DNA of 64,000 bases from Protonemura montana (Eukaryota; Arthropoda; Insecta; Plecoptera; Nemouridae). Shown here piece by piece: positions 19,683 to 34,400 of this stretch (position 1 is its first letter; every line of letters begins with the position of its first letter). The stretch lies in the NCBI GenBank assembly GCA_947568835.1, contig OX387610.1, forward strand, positions 7,093,501 to 7,157,500, written 5' to 3'. A program made the position numbers and the translations under genes. The notes under the pieces were generated by a model, which saw only the letters and a program-made list of their open reading frames with translations, did no database searches and was not told the DNA's origin.

Positions 19683-21227
19683 TCACCCCTCCCGCTTGAT
19701 GTTCTGTGGCGCCTCGGCGAGTCCCTTGACCTTGAGCCGGTCTGCGGTCTTGAGGAACGCCGGCAGCTGCTCTTGGCTCACGTTGACCTCGCCGGCGTAC
19801 ATAAATTCGAGGATCGCCTGCAGGTGCTGGAACGGCACATCCTTCAGGATGATGATAGGATGCTTCGAAGGGTTCTCCTGCAAAGGTAACGAAGTGTTTC
19901 ATGTTATTGATGAGCTAAGCAAATCTTTAATTTCACTACACGTAAAAGAACAATATGTGTTTTCTTGCGTGTTTATTAGCTACCCTTTAGACGGCTACTC
20001 TTGACTTTGGTGAAATTTCCAAGACACCATTATACATTGTCAACTTGGATCCCCGGAGATTTTCAGCAAAATAGGTCACAAAGTTTGCTAATAAATTAAG
20101 ATTTACGAAAATTAGGCAATCAAATTTTTATAAAAAGTGCAAAAACATTGCTGGTTGCAATAATTCACAGAAATTGTTTCCATGAACAAATTTTCAACAC
20201 TATGAACTTGAAGAACTGAAAGTACCAAGTCTCACAAGCTAACTATTCGAGTAATATTAAAAATTACAGTCTGAACTCATCTATAGCAAGTATTTAATAA
20301 AATATGTATCTTCACTTCATAATTAATCACCAAACTAACACACTTATCGTCAATTTCACCACTGATGTCTCAGCCGTTTTGATTGTTAACAGGGAATACA
20401 CGCAACATTAACCAGAGCGTAGCCGAGTCACAGTTTCAGCTGTAGCTTATCACTTTTAGAAAGATTGTATAATCTGGCAACCAAACTTCATAACTATCAC
20501 TGATTACCGCCATCGCATAGCGTCCCTTGTTCAGTTCTGTAACTATTCCACTTTCCTCTTAGTTGTTCGTATACCCAGCCTTTTGGAACACTACACACTA
20601 CCACTATTAAAAAGTTAGACAATGATCCTTGCACAAATTGATGATATTTTTTGTGTAAAAAGTACCTTCCAACATCATTTGCAAATCAATTTTCAATGAG
20701 CATAATGCTTGTTATTTTATCCAACCAAACTCGTTAAATTCTTCAAAATGTCTGCAAAGCAGAGGAAATCAATTTGGCACAAAGACTGGCAACAAGTCGC
20801 TATCAAATTTAACTGAACATCCGATTTGTAATTGAATTGACATTTCTTAAGTCTGTCACTCAAAAATAGCAGAACTGTTTAGTTTGTTCTGTTTTTGTGT
20901 TCTATTTTGCTATCCTGACACCACAAATGTGTACACTCTTAACAGCCGTATTATCATTGTATCTTAGATACGCACACTTCAAGTTCTGTTTAGATATTGG
21001 CTTCTTTCTGAGAATTGAGTTTTGACAGATCTTACCTCAAGCAGTGACTTGAAATATGGACTACATGCTGATAAGACCATCTTGTGGGCCTTGCACGTCT
21101 GCCCTTCACAGGCAAGGGTGACATCGGTGAAGCTCTTTTCATCCCGCAGGTGTTTGAAGGATGTCACCATATTTGTTTGAAAGTCGTTCCATTTGAGGAA
21201 ATACTGCTGCTGATCGCTGTTCGACAT
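19683..21227 (-). CDS. lolal: Lolal/Batman BTB-only chromatin protein
   Basis: Two coding exons on the minus strand: 21227-21036 (ATG, MSNSDQQQYFLKW) and 19877-19683 (stop TGA). The intron is in phase 0 after a Glu, with donor GTAAGA and acceptor TTTGCAG. The protein has 128 residues, close to the 127 of Drosophila Lolal. The BTB fold spans about residues 15-115, with LKWNDFQTNM, FTDVTLACEG, KAHKMVLSACSPYFK and EFMYAGEVNVSQEQLPAFLK. It ends IKREG straight after the BTB domain with no zinc finger, as in Lolal. In flies this nuclear protein partners GAGA factor and acts in Polycomb/trithorax control; that role is known of the family and not shown here. An acceptor just upstream (exon edge about 21262) suggests an intron in the 5' UTR. 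Confidence 0.95.
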
Positions 21228-21262
21228 GATGTTTGCTTGTTTGGTGTTTTCGGCCTGTTTAA

Positions 21263-24200
21263 CTGGAATAAATGTCAATGGATCACAATTTGGACACAAG
21301 CAGACAGCAGTCAAAGGTTAGAATGGTATTTAGATGGATTTCGGTAAAGATTTCCTTTAATCAACAAGCAAATAGTCGGATATCGTAGGATAATTGCATA
21401 TGCTTGATAAGTCACATAATGATAACAAAGAAAATAGATTTTAGGCTTTGTCATAAACCATTATGCAGAAAAATGGCAGCACTAGCATGAAGTATTTTGA
21501 CCGTAGACAGGTAAATAGAAACGCACGTCACTCGGTGAGTTGGAATATTCTAGGATGAAAGCTCGGTAATTATAGATCAGATACGTTACGTGAGCCTATT
21601 GTAACTATAATTTTATACGTACGTTGAGTATTAAACGAGTTTCGAAGGAAATTATTCGACGCGAAGACTCACCTCAGCTGGCCAAACAATGTCGGATGTC
21701 GCTTTGCTTCAAGATTGAGATCTGTCTAGAAGCAAGGTCGATGTATCACAGGCCTGCATTTTCCCCCAGATTACGCATAGTTGGTACCTCTGAAATTTTA
21801 GCGGTAAAATTCTATCTTTTTCAACCGAGACACCCAAATGCAGGTCTCCGTTTGAAACTGGGTATAATTCTTACTCCAATAATCCAAGGCCACAAAAAAT
21901 AGGGTAAGAAGTGATCAAATTTTCCATTACACAAATGTAGGGAGGTAATTGTGCCACTACCTCAATTTCCAGACAAATCCCACCCCCTAAGCCTCCAGCA
22001 GCCTTAATAAAGTTCCCAATCCTCAACATACCAATATTATGATACTCACACCAACTGTCTTACTCATCCTAGTTAAGGTTATCTCATTTTAATTTAATTT
22101 CTAATTATTATCAACTGAGTAAATTATTATTATTAGTTATTCATTATTAGTTATTAGTTATTAGTTATTTTCATGACTTGTCTTATACGTATACCATGTA
22201 TGTGTCCTGAGACAGAAATAAATACAAATACAAATACAAATACCCTCGGAATATCTACTAATTTGATTTGAACGCAAATACTCAATGAGTGAAATATATT
22301 GTATCCTTAATTTTCTTTGGATAGAATAGCCCTTTATGCTACTTTTGTTACTTTAGGTGAACAAAGGCATTTCAAATTCGTATTGTAAAAATATTTCCAC
22401 ATACACTATATCTGCAAAGTTCAACCAAAAATGCCAAAATTGGTTAGTGAAAATTTGTGTAAAATTTGATTCAAAACTAAAAACAAGCTGATTTAAGGTG
22501 TCTTGCATATTTCATCCCTATAAGTGCATATTGGTTTCATCCACTTCAACCACTTGGCTATTAAAGAGCTTACACATAAGAAAAAATATGCATCTACAAT
22601 TTTTTTTTAAGTAGTCAAACTGAGTCTGCTTTGCTAGCTGAAGTCATTCAATAATATAAATCAGCTATCTATATTTGTGATCTCTAGTTGGCAGTTTAGT
22701 TACCACTCACCTAAGCACCTATGCACAGTCGAATTTAGTTTGGCAGGATTCTTTGTAGGATTCTGGACTAATAAGGCACAATAAAGCAAATTGTTTGTCA
22801 ATAACCAAAAATATTATTCTCGACAAATTCCAGCCATTTTCACAGACTCGAAAATCAGCTCACATTCGAAGGCAGGAATGGACGGAGAAATATTCGCCGA
22901 CAGTTTGGAATTAAGTTCCACTGAATCGTAAAATCACTTCCGAGCTTAAGTTGCGAAAAACGCAGAATTAAAATGTCGTCGATAGCAGCCACAGAGATGA
23001 TCATTAAAATGCGTCAGAGGCTAGCTAAAATTCTCCTAAATATACATTTTTTTATATATAATATAATATATATATATATATATATATTTATTTATACCTA
23101 AATTCATACCTTGATACTGTTTTAACAATTACTATACTGGAAAACAAATGCCATCAACGACAATAGATCATAGGCATCTCGTTAAAAAATAAAAATAAAA
23201 ATGGAATATCGACGCTCATTTTAAAGTTTAAAAATACCAGTAACATTTCTAAAAATCCCTGCCGCTCACAAACGAGCAGCAATAATTTGATTTTACCTTT
23301 GGAATCGACGTTCGACAGGGCACTAATATTTACAAACTAACTTCGGGATCCGATCCCACAAAAAACTCACGCAAAGGCCATGCGTAACTTCCCTAACATA
23401 TTTAAGTACACATCGTTAGGCACGGAATCCTAGAAGACACAGTAAAATACAACAACTACAGGCAGAACGGTGAAATATATCTCGCGGAATGCACCAATGG
23501 AATGTCGCTAGTGATTGAGGCAATTAGGCAAAGGGATGGATCGCAGTCGGAATTCTTTCCGTGGACGCAGTTATATCCCATTAAAGAGCTGGAATTCTGT
23601 TAGACTTTCATTTCGTTTAACTATCAAATTCGTTCAAATTCTCGTTCGTCAAGCATACAATTTAGCTTAAGACAATTTTTCGCAACCGAAGACGATGGAT
23701 GTTGCTGCCACGCTATGGAACACATAAATATACCCATATAGAGAAGTCTGTCCAAAACATTGAACACTCTACGAAAATGGTTGACCGACTTTTTGAAGAG
23801 GGAGAAATTTAGTCTTGAAATAAAAGCTGTGCTAGTGGGAATACACTTAAATAAAATGTAGTACTGGATAGTTTGAAAAAATCTACTTGTAATAGTAGCT
23901 GCCAACTGCTTCACTTTTCTTGATGGTAGCCACTTTGTGAATGTTAAAAATGTAAAAATTGAAAGTAGCAATAGGCCAAGTATCCATAAAGATCCAGTGT
24001 TACAATCTCTTGTCAAAAAGTTAAATGCTAGTTAGACTCGTCCCATGGTCACAGCCCATAATGGAATTATAATTTTATCCCAGCCTGCAGATATTATTAA
24101 TCGGACACTGTAAAACTGCGACCAGTCGCGTCGTCGCTCTCCTAAGTCAAAGTAATGAGTATAAGGTCAGTTCCAAATCGTGCAATAAGCAAAACATTAT

Positions 24201-24961
24201 TTCTTGAAAGCCGGGGTACAATGGTGTCAGCCAATCACATTCGTTTCTGCTTCCTGCTCGATCAGCAGAAACCAGTCCAAACTGTTAACCAAATCACGTC
24301 TGTACTTCGCGAGAACAACTTGAACATAACATACAACAAATTAGATAGGCTTGTTGATAAACAAGTTAAAAAAAAATCAGGTATTGCAACACAAGAGTTG
24401 ATTATTAGGTTTGTAAAAAAAACACCATGATGACAGCTTAAAATGAAACTAATAAAATGCTTCTCATAAAATGCGGTTCGTAAAATGCAGAATGTAAAAT
24501 TGGTCCATTCAGGTGACTCTCGATTGCCATCCTAGGACTGGTTTCACAGCCGACCATCTCAATGAAAGAAAGTCGTTGACATTGACTTTGGACCAAACAT
24601 AGAAAGACGCAGCTATTTACTGGCGCGTACCAATGCAAGCCGATGATAAAGGTCGCAGGCTCAGTTTCACAATGCTGATTTGGAGCACAGGTTTTAAACC
24701 CAGCTGTAAAAAACAATTTCATTTCACTACTTATATTTTGGACTCGCATATAAATCTTTAAAACCAGTCTTTTACAGCATATTATTTTCAGGATAACCGC
24801 CAACAAAAATGGCTTACTCACAGCCTTCTAGCAACATCCACTCATAAGAGCTAATAGGCAAGAAGCCTGTATGTCTGCCATTTTTATTGGCAGTTATAAT
24901 CCTGAAACACTATAGTCGACTGCTAAACTCTAATCATACTGTGCAGCCGATGTCCTCTTTG
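21263..24961. other. lolal upstream region / intergenic
   Basis: No supported gene. Contents: a possible LINE or SINE 3' tail at about 22110-22245 (ATTATTAGTT repeats, then CTGAGACAGAAATAAATA and an AAATAC repeat), an (AT)n tract at 23050-23092, and scattered AT-rich sequence. Open frames at 23624-24016 (-) and 24155-24430 (+) have no recognised domain. 5' UTR exons of lolal may lie here. Confidence 0.4.
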
Positions 24962-25435
24962 TTTATTCCATGCCCAGACTTCGATTTGAACACCCGGTAC
25001 AAGCCGGCCCGTCCCTCTTTGCTCAGTTTTTCTTTGTAACTAATTGATATCCAGCTGCTCAAGAGGCAAATCTATCAAGGCTATTTAAATTCCTAAGTTC
25101 CATTTCATTAAATTCATGAAGTTAAGCTTGCACCTTACATTACTCACAGTTCCAAGCCAGATGCTCCTCTTTGTTCAGTTTCATTTTGTTACTAATGGAT
25201 ATCTAGCAGAGCAACATTACAGAGCTAGCGGTTATATCTATTAAGGCTGTTAAGGTTCCGTTTCATCAAATTCTTGAAGATGAGCTCGCAACTTCCAGTA
25301 AGAATCACACTTCAATGGCATTCGAGTCCGTCACTTCAACCACGAACCGCAAAATTGCCGAAACCGGAAGTTTCTCTAGAACAGGTTTCTGTTCAGTCCC
25401 AAGCAAACGTGTTTGACTTCCGCCACGAACGTCCG

Positions 25436-28400
25436 CTAAAGATGCAGCACGTCGAGCGTGCCAGGTTCGGGCTCTTCGTCAAGTGGTGCGCCCGTCAGGT
25501 CAACGATCTCGTCGCGATCGAAGTGGTCCTCGTCGGAGCCAGTGGTCGCGGCGGACTGCGTTGAGCCCGCGGACAGCTGGCTTGTACGCGAGAACGAGCC
25601 GCGGCGGGGCGGTGCGAGCGTGCGCTGGTTGGCAGGCTTCACAGTCACGATTAGGTTCGAGCTGTTGGCGACCATCATGTCGGTGACCTGTTAACAAGCG
25701 GAGTGGCGTTAGTTTTGACAGCGGGTCAACGAGAGATTGCCTCAATACCCAGTGATACCTTACATTAGACCACTATGGATTGCTACGGCACAGTCGTCTG
25801 TCCTGGGGTAAAACTGGCTGAGCTGTCTTGCAAAACAGGAAGCTTGCAAACTAAACTAAATTGGAAAGTGTCTGACTGAGGGCGTTATTAGCAATGTTGT
25901 CGAATAACATCTAAAAATGCATCGGATACTGGAAGGCGGCCTCAGTAGGTATGCTACAGTATACCAGTACTCGACTTTTTTGACTTGCCTCTCATGTCGA
26001 AACTATATTACTTTAAAACTTTGCAGACCCCTTGAAAGTGTTGAAAAACATCAAACTCGTAATTGGTCAGTCCAATAAAATTAAATACAAATTATTGGCT
26101 AAAATGAGAGATCTCAAAGCAATCTAAAACAAGGTCTCTGATGACAAGAAAACCTCTGCCCTGGGCATCGATTATGCAACTTTTTCGTTCAAGATCACGA
26201 AAGTTATCTCGGTAAATTTCAGGGTTAATACATGTTATTTAATGAGAATGAGACAATGTTCGAAATCTCTAAAAAAAAATTACATTATCACTACGCAGAC
26301 CAGACTGTATGATGGCATCATATCCATTGAGCTACCAAATGCATGTCTAGGTGAACTGCTTCAATCTAGCAGAGAATATCCAATATCACCTCTTGTCCTA
26401 AGCTTGATCGTCCCACAAGTTCCCAGTTTTCAGCGTCTCACCTGGTCCAGTGTCTTGCCATTGACCTCGATGCCGTTGACCTCAAGCACCTCATCGTTGA
26501 CGGCGAGCAGCCCGGTGCTCTCAGCGAGGCCGCCGGGCACGAGCCGCGATATGAAGATGCCGGCGACCTTTTCGAGGCCGGCGGGGGTGACTCGAACGCT
26601 CGTGCCGTCGCGGATGTAGAATCCGAGCGGCTTGTCACTGCCGTGCTTCAGCAGGCGCACACGGCGGCACGTTTCCGGCACCAGGCCAACGTCGATGATG
26701 GCGGACACCTGGAGACGGTCGCCAGGTTTTTAGGTTAAATCAGTCCAAGTATTAAACATCCTGCCATTGAATATGTAGGTTTAGTCAAAGAGACCCAGCG
26801 CTAATGTTAAACTTCATGATATTGGGAAAGCCTTAAGTTAGTCTTATAATATTAAAATTCCTATAGTTGGTTGTTGGTAGGTTTAGTCATGAGTCATGCA
26901 TACTGAGTATTCATGTGTAGTCATGAGTAAATGTCATGCCATTGGGTTTATAGGTGGAGTTAAGATCTAGTTTAACGCAAAGTTATATATATATATATAT
27001 AGAATACTTGGGGGCTACATCAAATATTTGTCACATATAAACATTTAAAACCATCAATTGAACTCGAGGGCAAAACGATGCACCAAGTATGCTTAGTTTT
27101 CGAACAACACCCACCTGTCGGAAGTCGTGCGGATTGGAGATGGCAAGGTGCGCCTTCGCTTTGCCTGGTGTGCCGAGGATCGAGGAGATCAGATTGAGTC
27201 GCGGCTTGAACGTACCGTAGCCGTTCAGCTCCTCCAGACTGTCGCCTGCAACGCAATCACAGAGGAGAAAGTTAGCCTTGATTTCTGCGAACCCTGCATA
27301 AGACGGTGATTTCGTATCACCCCTACCAAGAGTGGCCATTTGGCAGCGCTACCATGAAGGTACATAATATGACAGGTGGTTTTTTACAACCCTGACCTAG
27401 AGTGGCAATGCTAGAGTTTTTTTATTTCAGCACCACTAGCTACTAGTTTTACAGTGATGCTATGCCGGTGGCAGTAACTAAAGCAACTGCAGTATCAAGC
27501 ATTAACCCCGATTTAGAGCGGCAGTAAAAATGAGCACCATTTTCACTGGCTTCAGAAATGCATCATGCAACGTGTTGATTTTTGCCGTGCTGATCAACTG
27601 CAACCTATCTATAAATGCTAGTGGTGATAAAATCAACTAAACTGGCATTGTTGGTGAATGCCACCTAAGGTTTGGGTTAATGTACCATACCATACCATAC
27701 CACAGCATGGCATGGTATGGCACTATGGCATGGTACTATACATGGTACCATACCTTGTACAATTGTAAGATGAAGTAAAAAATGTCAAATATCAAATACA
27801 TAATACCTTTGGTCAAGCAGTATTATGAATCACCATGGGTGCCGCTCTAGGTAAGGCCCCTGGCCATATATTAAGTACCAGGTTCCCTCCCACTGACACA
27901 ATTCTTTCCAGTAAATAAATAAATAAACAAATAAATAAGGATGTTTGTAACATGTCTGAGCGAACTTTTATGGCCAAAGGGTAGCTCTAGTATTGTGTAT
28001 TAAAAAAACAGGTTCATGCACCTAGCCTGCTTCTGTGAAAAGCAACAAAAATCTATTAGTACTGTGCCTCTTTTCAGGCAAAAAAAAAGATTATGCCTCC
28101 CACCAGTCCTTGTGACCTAGGATTGGGCAAATACTTCTTCAGCGGTGTCAATAATTACAGCTTGTATCGTAAATAGTCGGTACCGACGACGTGTTGCGAG
28201 TTGGAGACAGATGGTCCAGTGTAATTTTCCCGCCACTCATGACCCTAGTACCCGGACCACGATCTGTCACGCACACCCATTAAGCGTGCGCCAACGCACG
28301 CACGTCGGCACTTTCTACACAAGCAAACACACACGCATGGTCGCCGGGCAAACAGTGCGTAACGTCGATAGCTTTCTGGGACGCAACTTTGTAGACAGAG

Positions 28401-31400
28401 TCAATCACTGAAATGTTCGTGCTGTTTTGGGAGGGCCCGAAATCCTAGCGCAAAAATCATACCGGATTTGCGATGTTTTTAGATAATACCCAAACAATTC
28501 ATGTGAAGTTGTGAACGATTTACAGTTGAGTTATTTAAAAAAAAAAAAAATTTAATACCCGACAAAAGTGTTTATTTTGTAATGAGTTTCGAATAATGAT
28601 GTAGATAAAGTTAGAGAAATTTGAAAAAAAAAACTTGCGACTACGAACGACTTAAAATAATTTCTTGTCAACAACACAGTCAACAGTGCAGTCTGGTTTA
28701 GACTGAACTATTGTATTAATTGCATCGTTAAGAAAATCCCCGACCCATTCACAGACTTCCAAGATTATATATTAACTTTTGCGGGTCAACTGGGCTTCAG
28801 ACTTATTTGCAAGCAGCAAAAGAAAGAGCGCAAAGAATGATGACCAATAACAGAACGCTTCGAACAAAACTACCTTGCACCACATAAGGCCAAAGACCAC
28901 CTACCACAAGAAACCTTGTTTACTATGTTGCGAATCTCCCGAGGAATTTCATGTTTTATTTGGTATTATTGACAAAGTTTTCCTCTTCAGCTCGTCGGCA
29001 AAGGCCGACGCAAAGGCGTGATTACCTTGCATGAGGCTGACATTCCACGAGGTCCATTACTCGAAGTGGAGATGGTGGAAGGGAATTCCCTGCTAGCTCT
29101 AGCCCACGTTCAAATAATAAGTCAACTAGACTTTAACAAAGGTAATAGCAACTGACGAAGACCAATACAATACTGAGTAGCGGAGCTATGAGAAGATAAT
29201 GGATGTCTGAAGAAATGCCCAAACACAAACTTTCCCACACAATACCGTCAATTTCAAAACGAAATGTGGTCTAGCTCTGGGAAAAGCCCTTGGTACAAGA
29301 CCATGAATATGATCATCGTTAGAGTTAAGGATTTAGTGGAGGAATCCTGTTTTTCCGAGTTAATCGTCTTTCGGTCGTTGGTCCCTAATTGGTGCAGCTG
29401 GAAGTAGGCTACGCGCCGGCACCTGGTTTAGGTAACTCTAGGTAAAGTGACAGTCCCGTGGGAACCATTTTCACCGGACAGGTTTCACGGGTCGCGAAGT
29501 GACCGACCGCTCCTCGGCCTGCGAAGAAGAGAAACGACTGGAAGCCATCGACACAGAGGATCTCTCTCGGCTGACCGGAAGTATTTGCGCAACACAACAA
29601 CGCGTGTCGAAGAGCCTGAGTTAATGTTAGACCACGGGTTAAACTGTCTTCGTGAAAAATAGCCGCCGAATGACTCCTTTACCGACATAAATGGAGGATG
29701 GTACTCTACTTGAAACTGACCCCTCTTCAACTAGAAGTGCAATCACAGATAGCACAGAGCCGTAAATTACGGACCGAACGGTTTAGCGTGTTGGAAACAC
29801 CGGTTCTTATGAGATCACCGGAGTTAAGCAACACTGGTCTGAGTCATGTATTGGATGGGTGATCATCGTACAAATGACGATTTATGTTCGGGAGAGAGGT
29901 AGGAAGGATGAAAGTTAGTACATCAACTACACTAGCCTTGCTTATCAACTTCTGGACAGCATGGATTTGCGGAGGAATCCTGTTGTTCGCGTTGTACCGT
30001 TTTTCGGAAGGGAGGGTCCCCTTGGTGCTCTTCGACAGGACTAGGCTACGTGAAGGCACCGGGGTCCCCTTCTTCCGTCTAGGCAAGGTTAGGTTCATCA
30101 TCATCCTCATCACCGACGCCATTAGACCAGTGCCGCATGGCCTGTTGTCAAAACAGTGTATCATTGAACCCTACAAATCATAAATTACGGGATTTTCAAT
30201 CGATGACCAGCTAGCGCAGAGTTGAGGGTGGGGGTAGTAATAGAACGCCGACTAGAGAATAACCGAACTGTGTCCAGAGCAAAGGTGTGCAACGTGTTCG
30301 ACAGGAATCCCCCGCCGGCATCAAGTCATGCTGTCATACCAAAGCGTCATATGACGAGTGCGACCTTGCCTTTCTTTCTAAAAGAACTACTCATACTATA
30401 AACTAAAAGGTACAATGGTGGGTCACTCACACTATATTTGAGATCGCGATCTGGATATTGGTCACGACAGATAATAAAAAAGCAGCGCAGTCAGTGCGTC
30501 ATACAAGTACTATTACGTGCGAACCTGAAGAATTATTCTTTGGGCTTGCTATTGGTGATGGTAGAGTAAAAGCAAAAAACTCACGGACATTGATTCTAAC
30601 AATGGGTTCAGCCACTTGCAGAAGTCAATTTTTACCTCTGAAACAAGTTTAGGTTGTCACAATTGATTGATTGAACTTCGTTGTCGAATGCATTGCATTG
30701 CAATTCTATTTCCGGTGTTTACCTGAAAGGAAGTGGTGAGGGTAGTTATGTGCGTAAGCAACATAGCTTAGAGGCGTCGAGAAGGGTTGAAATGTTTACA
30801 CGAATCGAACAAAGACCCTTATAATTGCCACTTGTAATCTCGATGCACTCGAGTTTTTGGCACGTACCGAATAGTACATAAGAGGACATAAATTTGAAAA
30901 TAATTTCCGAGCAAAAATGTTTATAGCTGACAGTGCACTTGAGAAAAGCTGATTTAAAACGGGAAAGTGTGGTGGCAGTTCGGTTTCACTTTAAGGAAAT
31001 TTCTGTCAAAGAGCAAGACAATTTACGAGCGTTTTATTGGCGCAGCGTACCAGTGTTCACCTGCATGCTTGGTGTTGCTGTGAGTCACCAAAGTAGACGT
31101 AAATAACACGTGCATTACTCTGAACTAAATGACGGATGGTGTACACACGCGGCACTAGAATTATTGAGTCTATAGGTGTCGTCAGAAAGTGACCGCTAAT
31201 GTTTAACTGTCATAAAAAAAATGTCCGCCCAAATGTCAAAGTTACGGCGACAAATAATGGAATATGCTACTAGATGGAGTCACCGTCGTTTCGAGTGTTA
31301 AGAAATATACTTTGGTTATTTCTCGCAGATAACTTACATTTGAGAGTGGATTATGCTGAATTAATCTTTATTAATGCTAACCGCAATGCTTGAGATACAT

Positions 31401-34400
31401 TTATCGATACTTTCGAGTCGTCATTATTTGTTGTAGAAGGTTGTTACAATGGATAATCGCAAGCGCCACCACGTGTTGCCGGCTCGTGTTTAACATTAGC
31501 AGAAAGTTTAACATTAACGCTAGGCCTCTGAGTTTACCTTTATACTCAGCGGTAGAAAACTAGAGCACATCCACGGCAAGAAATATGAACCAACAGTTAA
31601 AATGGCCATTGCTCATTTAGGGTTATGTGTATTTCAGATGTGTGGTCGGCTATTTAGGCTGGTGGAAAGTGGATAGGGGTTGGTTTGGTTGGATCTGTAC
31701 TGGCGAATAAGTAGAATGGACCTACAGCAGGGTTTCAACCGAAATCGAACACCTTGAAAGGTGCTTTCATCGAAAAGCCAGCCCTGTGGTCTAAACCTTT
31801 CAAAGCCTCTAGTTAATTCCTTCAGAATTTGGAGCATAAAGGTATCCCGTTTGGTTTCCATAAAATACCAGACGTGTTTAAGTTCCTTTTCTTGTACCCC
31901 TATGTTTGAGCTATAAACAGTGAATACAAGTTGCACTTGAAGTGATGACATGGGCGTGTCAACACTTGTGCGCAACATTCTCCCGGCGTGCCCAGGACTG
32001 ACGCCTTTCCAGAGAGAGCACTGACCTGGCAACGACAGAGTGGCGCATTTTTACTGATAGGGGTAGCTTTTTGGGAGATGCTGGAGGCAAGTTGAAAATA
32101 CCACTCGTAACGTTACGTTTTAAAATATTACTACTTATTTCTAGCATTAGCATAAGCTTAAAAAAAAGAATACAAAAATGTTCCTAAAATAAATATTTTA
32201 TGAGTGAAATTGTTGAGTGACGTTTCCCAACGTGCTCTACTTATTTGTGACGTTTGACCGCAGATGCGCATGTGTCGACAAACGAATCATTTCCGGTTCA
32301 TTACGCGTAGAATGCAAGGTAAAATACACGTCATTGTCATGTCAACACTGAAATAATTTAGGAACATTGGGGGTTTGAAACATTCCTTTGCAACGACCCT
32401 CTCCTAAGTTTGGTGGTTCGCTTTCTTAGTGCGAGACATGAAAACAATCTGATTTCCTCGAGGATATGGGAAATTGACGAGGAATATCAGCTATCTCCAA
32501 GTCTAGCAAACTATTTGGAAATTGGACTTGACCGCCATCTTGAGAGCTCCTGATGTTGAGATATTTCAAAGTGTCCGTGCCCAAATCCAGATACCCAAAT
32601 CCGCAAAGTTGTTTCCTTGTTTTTACCTAAATACCAATCACGAAGTTTTCCGAACGATCGAAATCCGAAATACAATTTTGCACGCGCTTGACAGGGGCGT
32701 TAAAACATGAAACCGAAGCCGCCGTGCTATTCTTACAGTATTGTGGGTGACTGCAATGCTTGTCATGTTTGACCGTTTTCTGCCGCAACAGGAAGCGACC
32801 TGAGGCAGAGGGGCGGGGGAGACCGGTAACAACAATGGGATCACAGTTCCCAGGACTTACTAGGTAGACAATAAGTTAGATGTTCGATGCTGATAGCCAT
32901 GCAGCCGAGCGGCGAGTTTATCGGTAGGATTTAAGAAGTGGACTGATTTAATTCTGATGGCTTAGCTAATAGAATGGTCGTGAAGAGTCAGCCTACAAGA
33001 TGAAATGGTTCTAGAGCACTGTATATTGGTTAGATTACTAAAATACATATGCTGGCGTTGGAAGTTGAAGTATCAACTTCAAAAAACGTTAGTGTCCTCT
33101 CGGTAGTTTCCCATGCTGCTGCTGGTAGGAGTAAAAATTACATCTTTAGCCTTGAGGCAGACTGAATAAATTTAGGACAGTTTGCACTTTTGGCTAGACC
33201 ATGCAAGCCGACCATTAATTTTATGGGTATGGTCAGAGAACCAGCACTACTGTTAAACTGTCTTCGCGAAAAATAGCCACTAAATTACTAATCAACCGAC
33301 AAAAAATAATGTTGTTATTTCTCGCAGATAACTCGCATTTGGGACTGGTTTATGTTGAATTTATCTTTTTACTAAGCTAACCTCAACTATCGATACACAA
33401 GCATCAATATTTTAACTAATTGTAAGGGTGTGTTAAAAAGTACGGCCGCAAGTGCCATCGGTTAGCACCTACCAAAACCACGTGTTGCCGGCTCGTTTGC
33501 TCAGCAGAAAGTTTCATCGCGCGACTAGATATACCTATAAACTCACTGACCCGAAATCGCAAAGCATCGCAAAGCATACCTGTCACTTTTATCGATAAAA
33601 AGAATTAAAATTCCAGACGCCTTGCCCGCCAATCTATTGTCTCCCCAACTGTTATCACAAGGTAATAAATTCCCAAGTCGTGTCGTACCTCCATAGCATA
33701 CTTAACTCTCACTAATCAACGCCTGCCACAAGCAATTAATCAGATAGTACAGTCAAACACCAGGCATTTACCATTCTCTTTGTTTCCCTCAATTAGCTGC
33801 TGCACACCCATTAGTTGTCAGGTGCCTTTCGTCGCTTACCAGTGGTCAACCACTATACTATATCTGAATACCTCTAAAGCAAGCTCACTGGTGAAGAACA
33901 AGCACATGTTTAGCATAACAATCATTGAGAAAGCCATGTAATATTCTATGACACACTTCTGGCAAAAGCTACCTGCTAATGTAGAAGAAACTAAACTATA
34001 AACATATTTTTTTTTAACGTTAAATTTACTGAAATTAACATCAATTAATTAATAAGGCAATAGGTTTTTATGGAACTAGGGCTGACTGGGTTTCAACTTG
34101 ATTCTAGAATGGGTATCTGACGTGATTTCTTCTTTGCTGCATGTGTGGTGTTTGGATGAGGTTGTGCATGATAATAAGTTGAAATGGCTTGTAAGGATGT
34201 GAAGGCAAATGTCACTACCTTTTATGTTATTAAGCGTTTCCTGTACGCAAGCAATGCCAAGTGCCAGGTCCTTGTGCGGTGCCGAAACATTCAGATCTTT
34301 TGAAGTTCAAGGAATATGACATTCTCTCAAGTTACTGCGAAATGGTATGATTCTCCATTCGGTATCCGCAAGGAAACTTAGCTATTCAAATAAAGTTATG

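Noticed and set aside
23624..24430. A 130-codon minus frame with a hydrophobic start and a 91-codon plus frame
   Set aside because: No recognised domain, AT-driven composition and no supporting splice sites; chance frames are likely.
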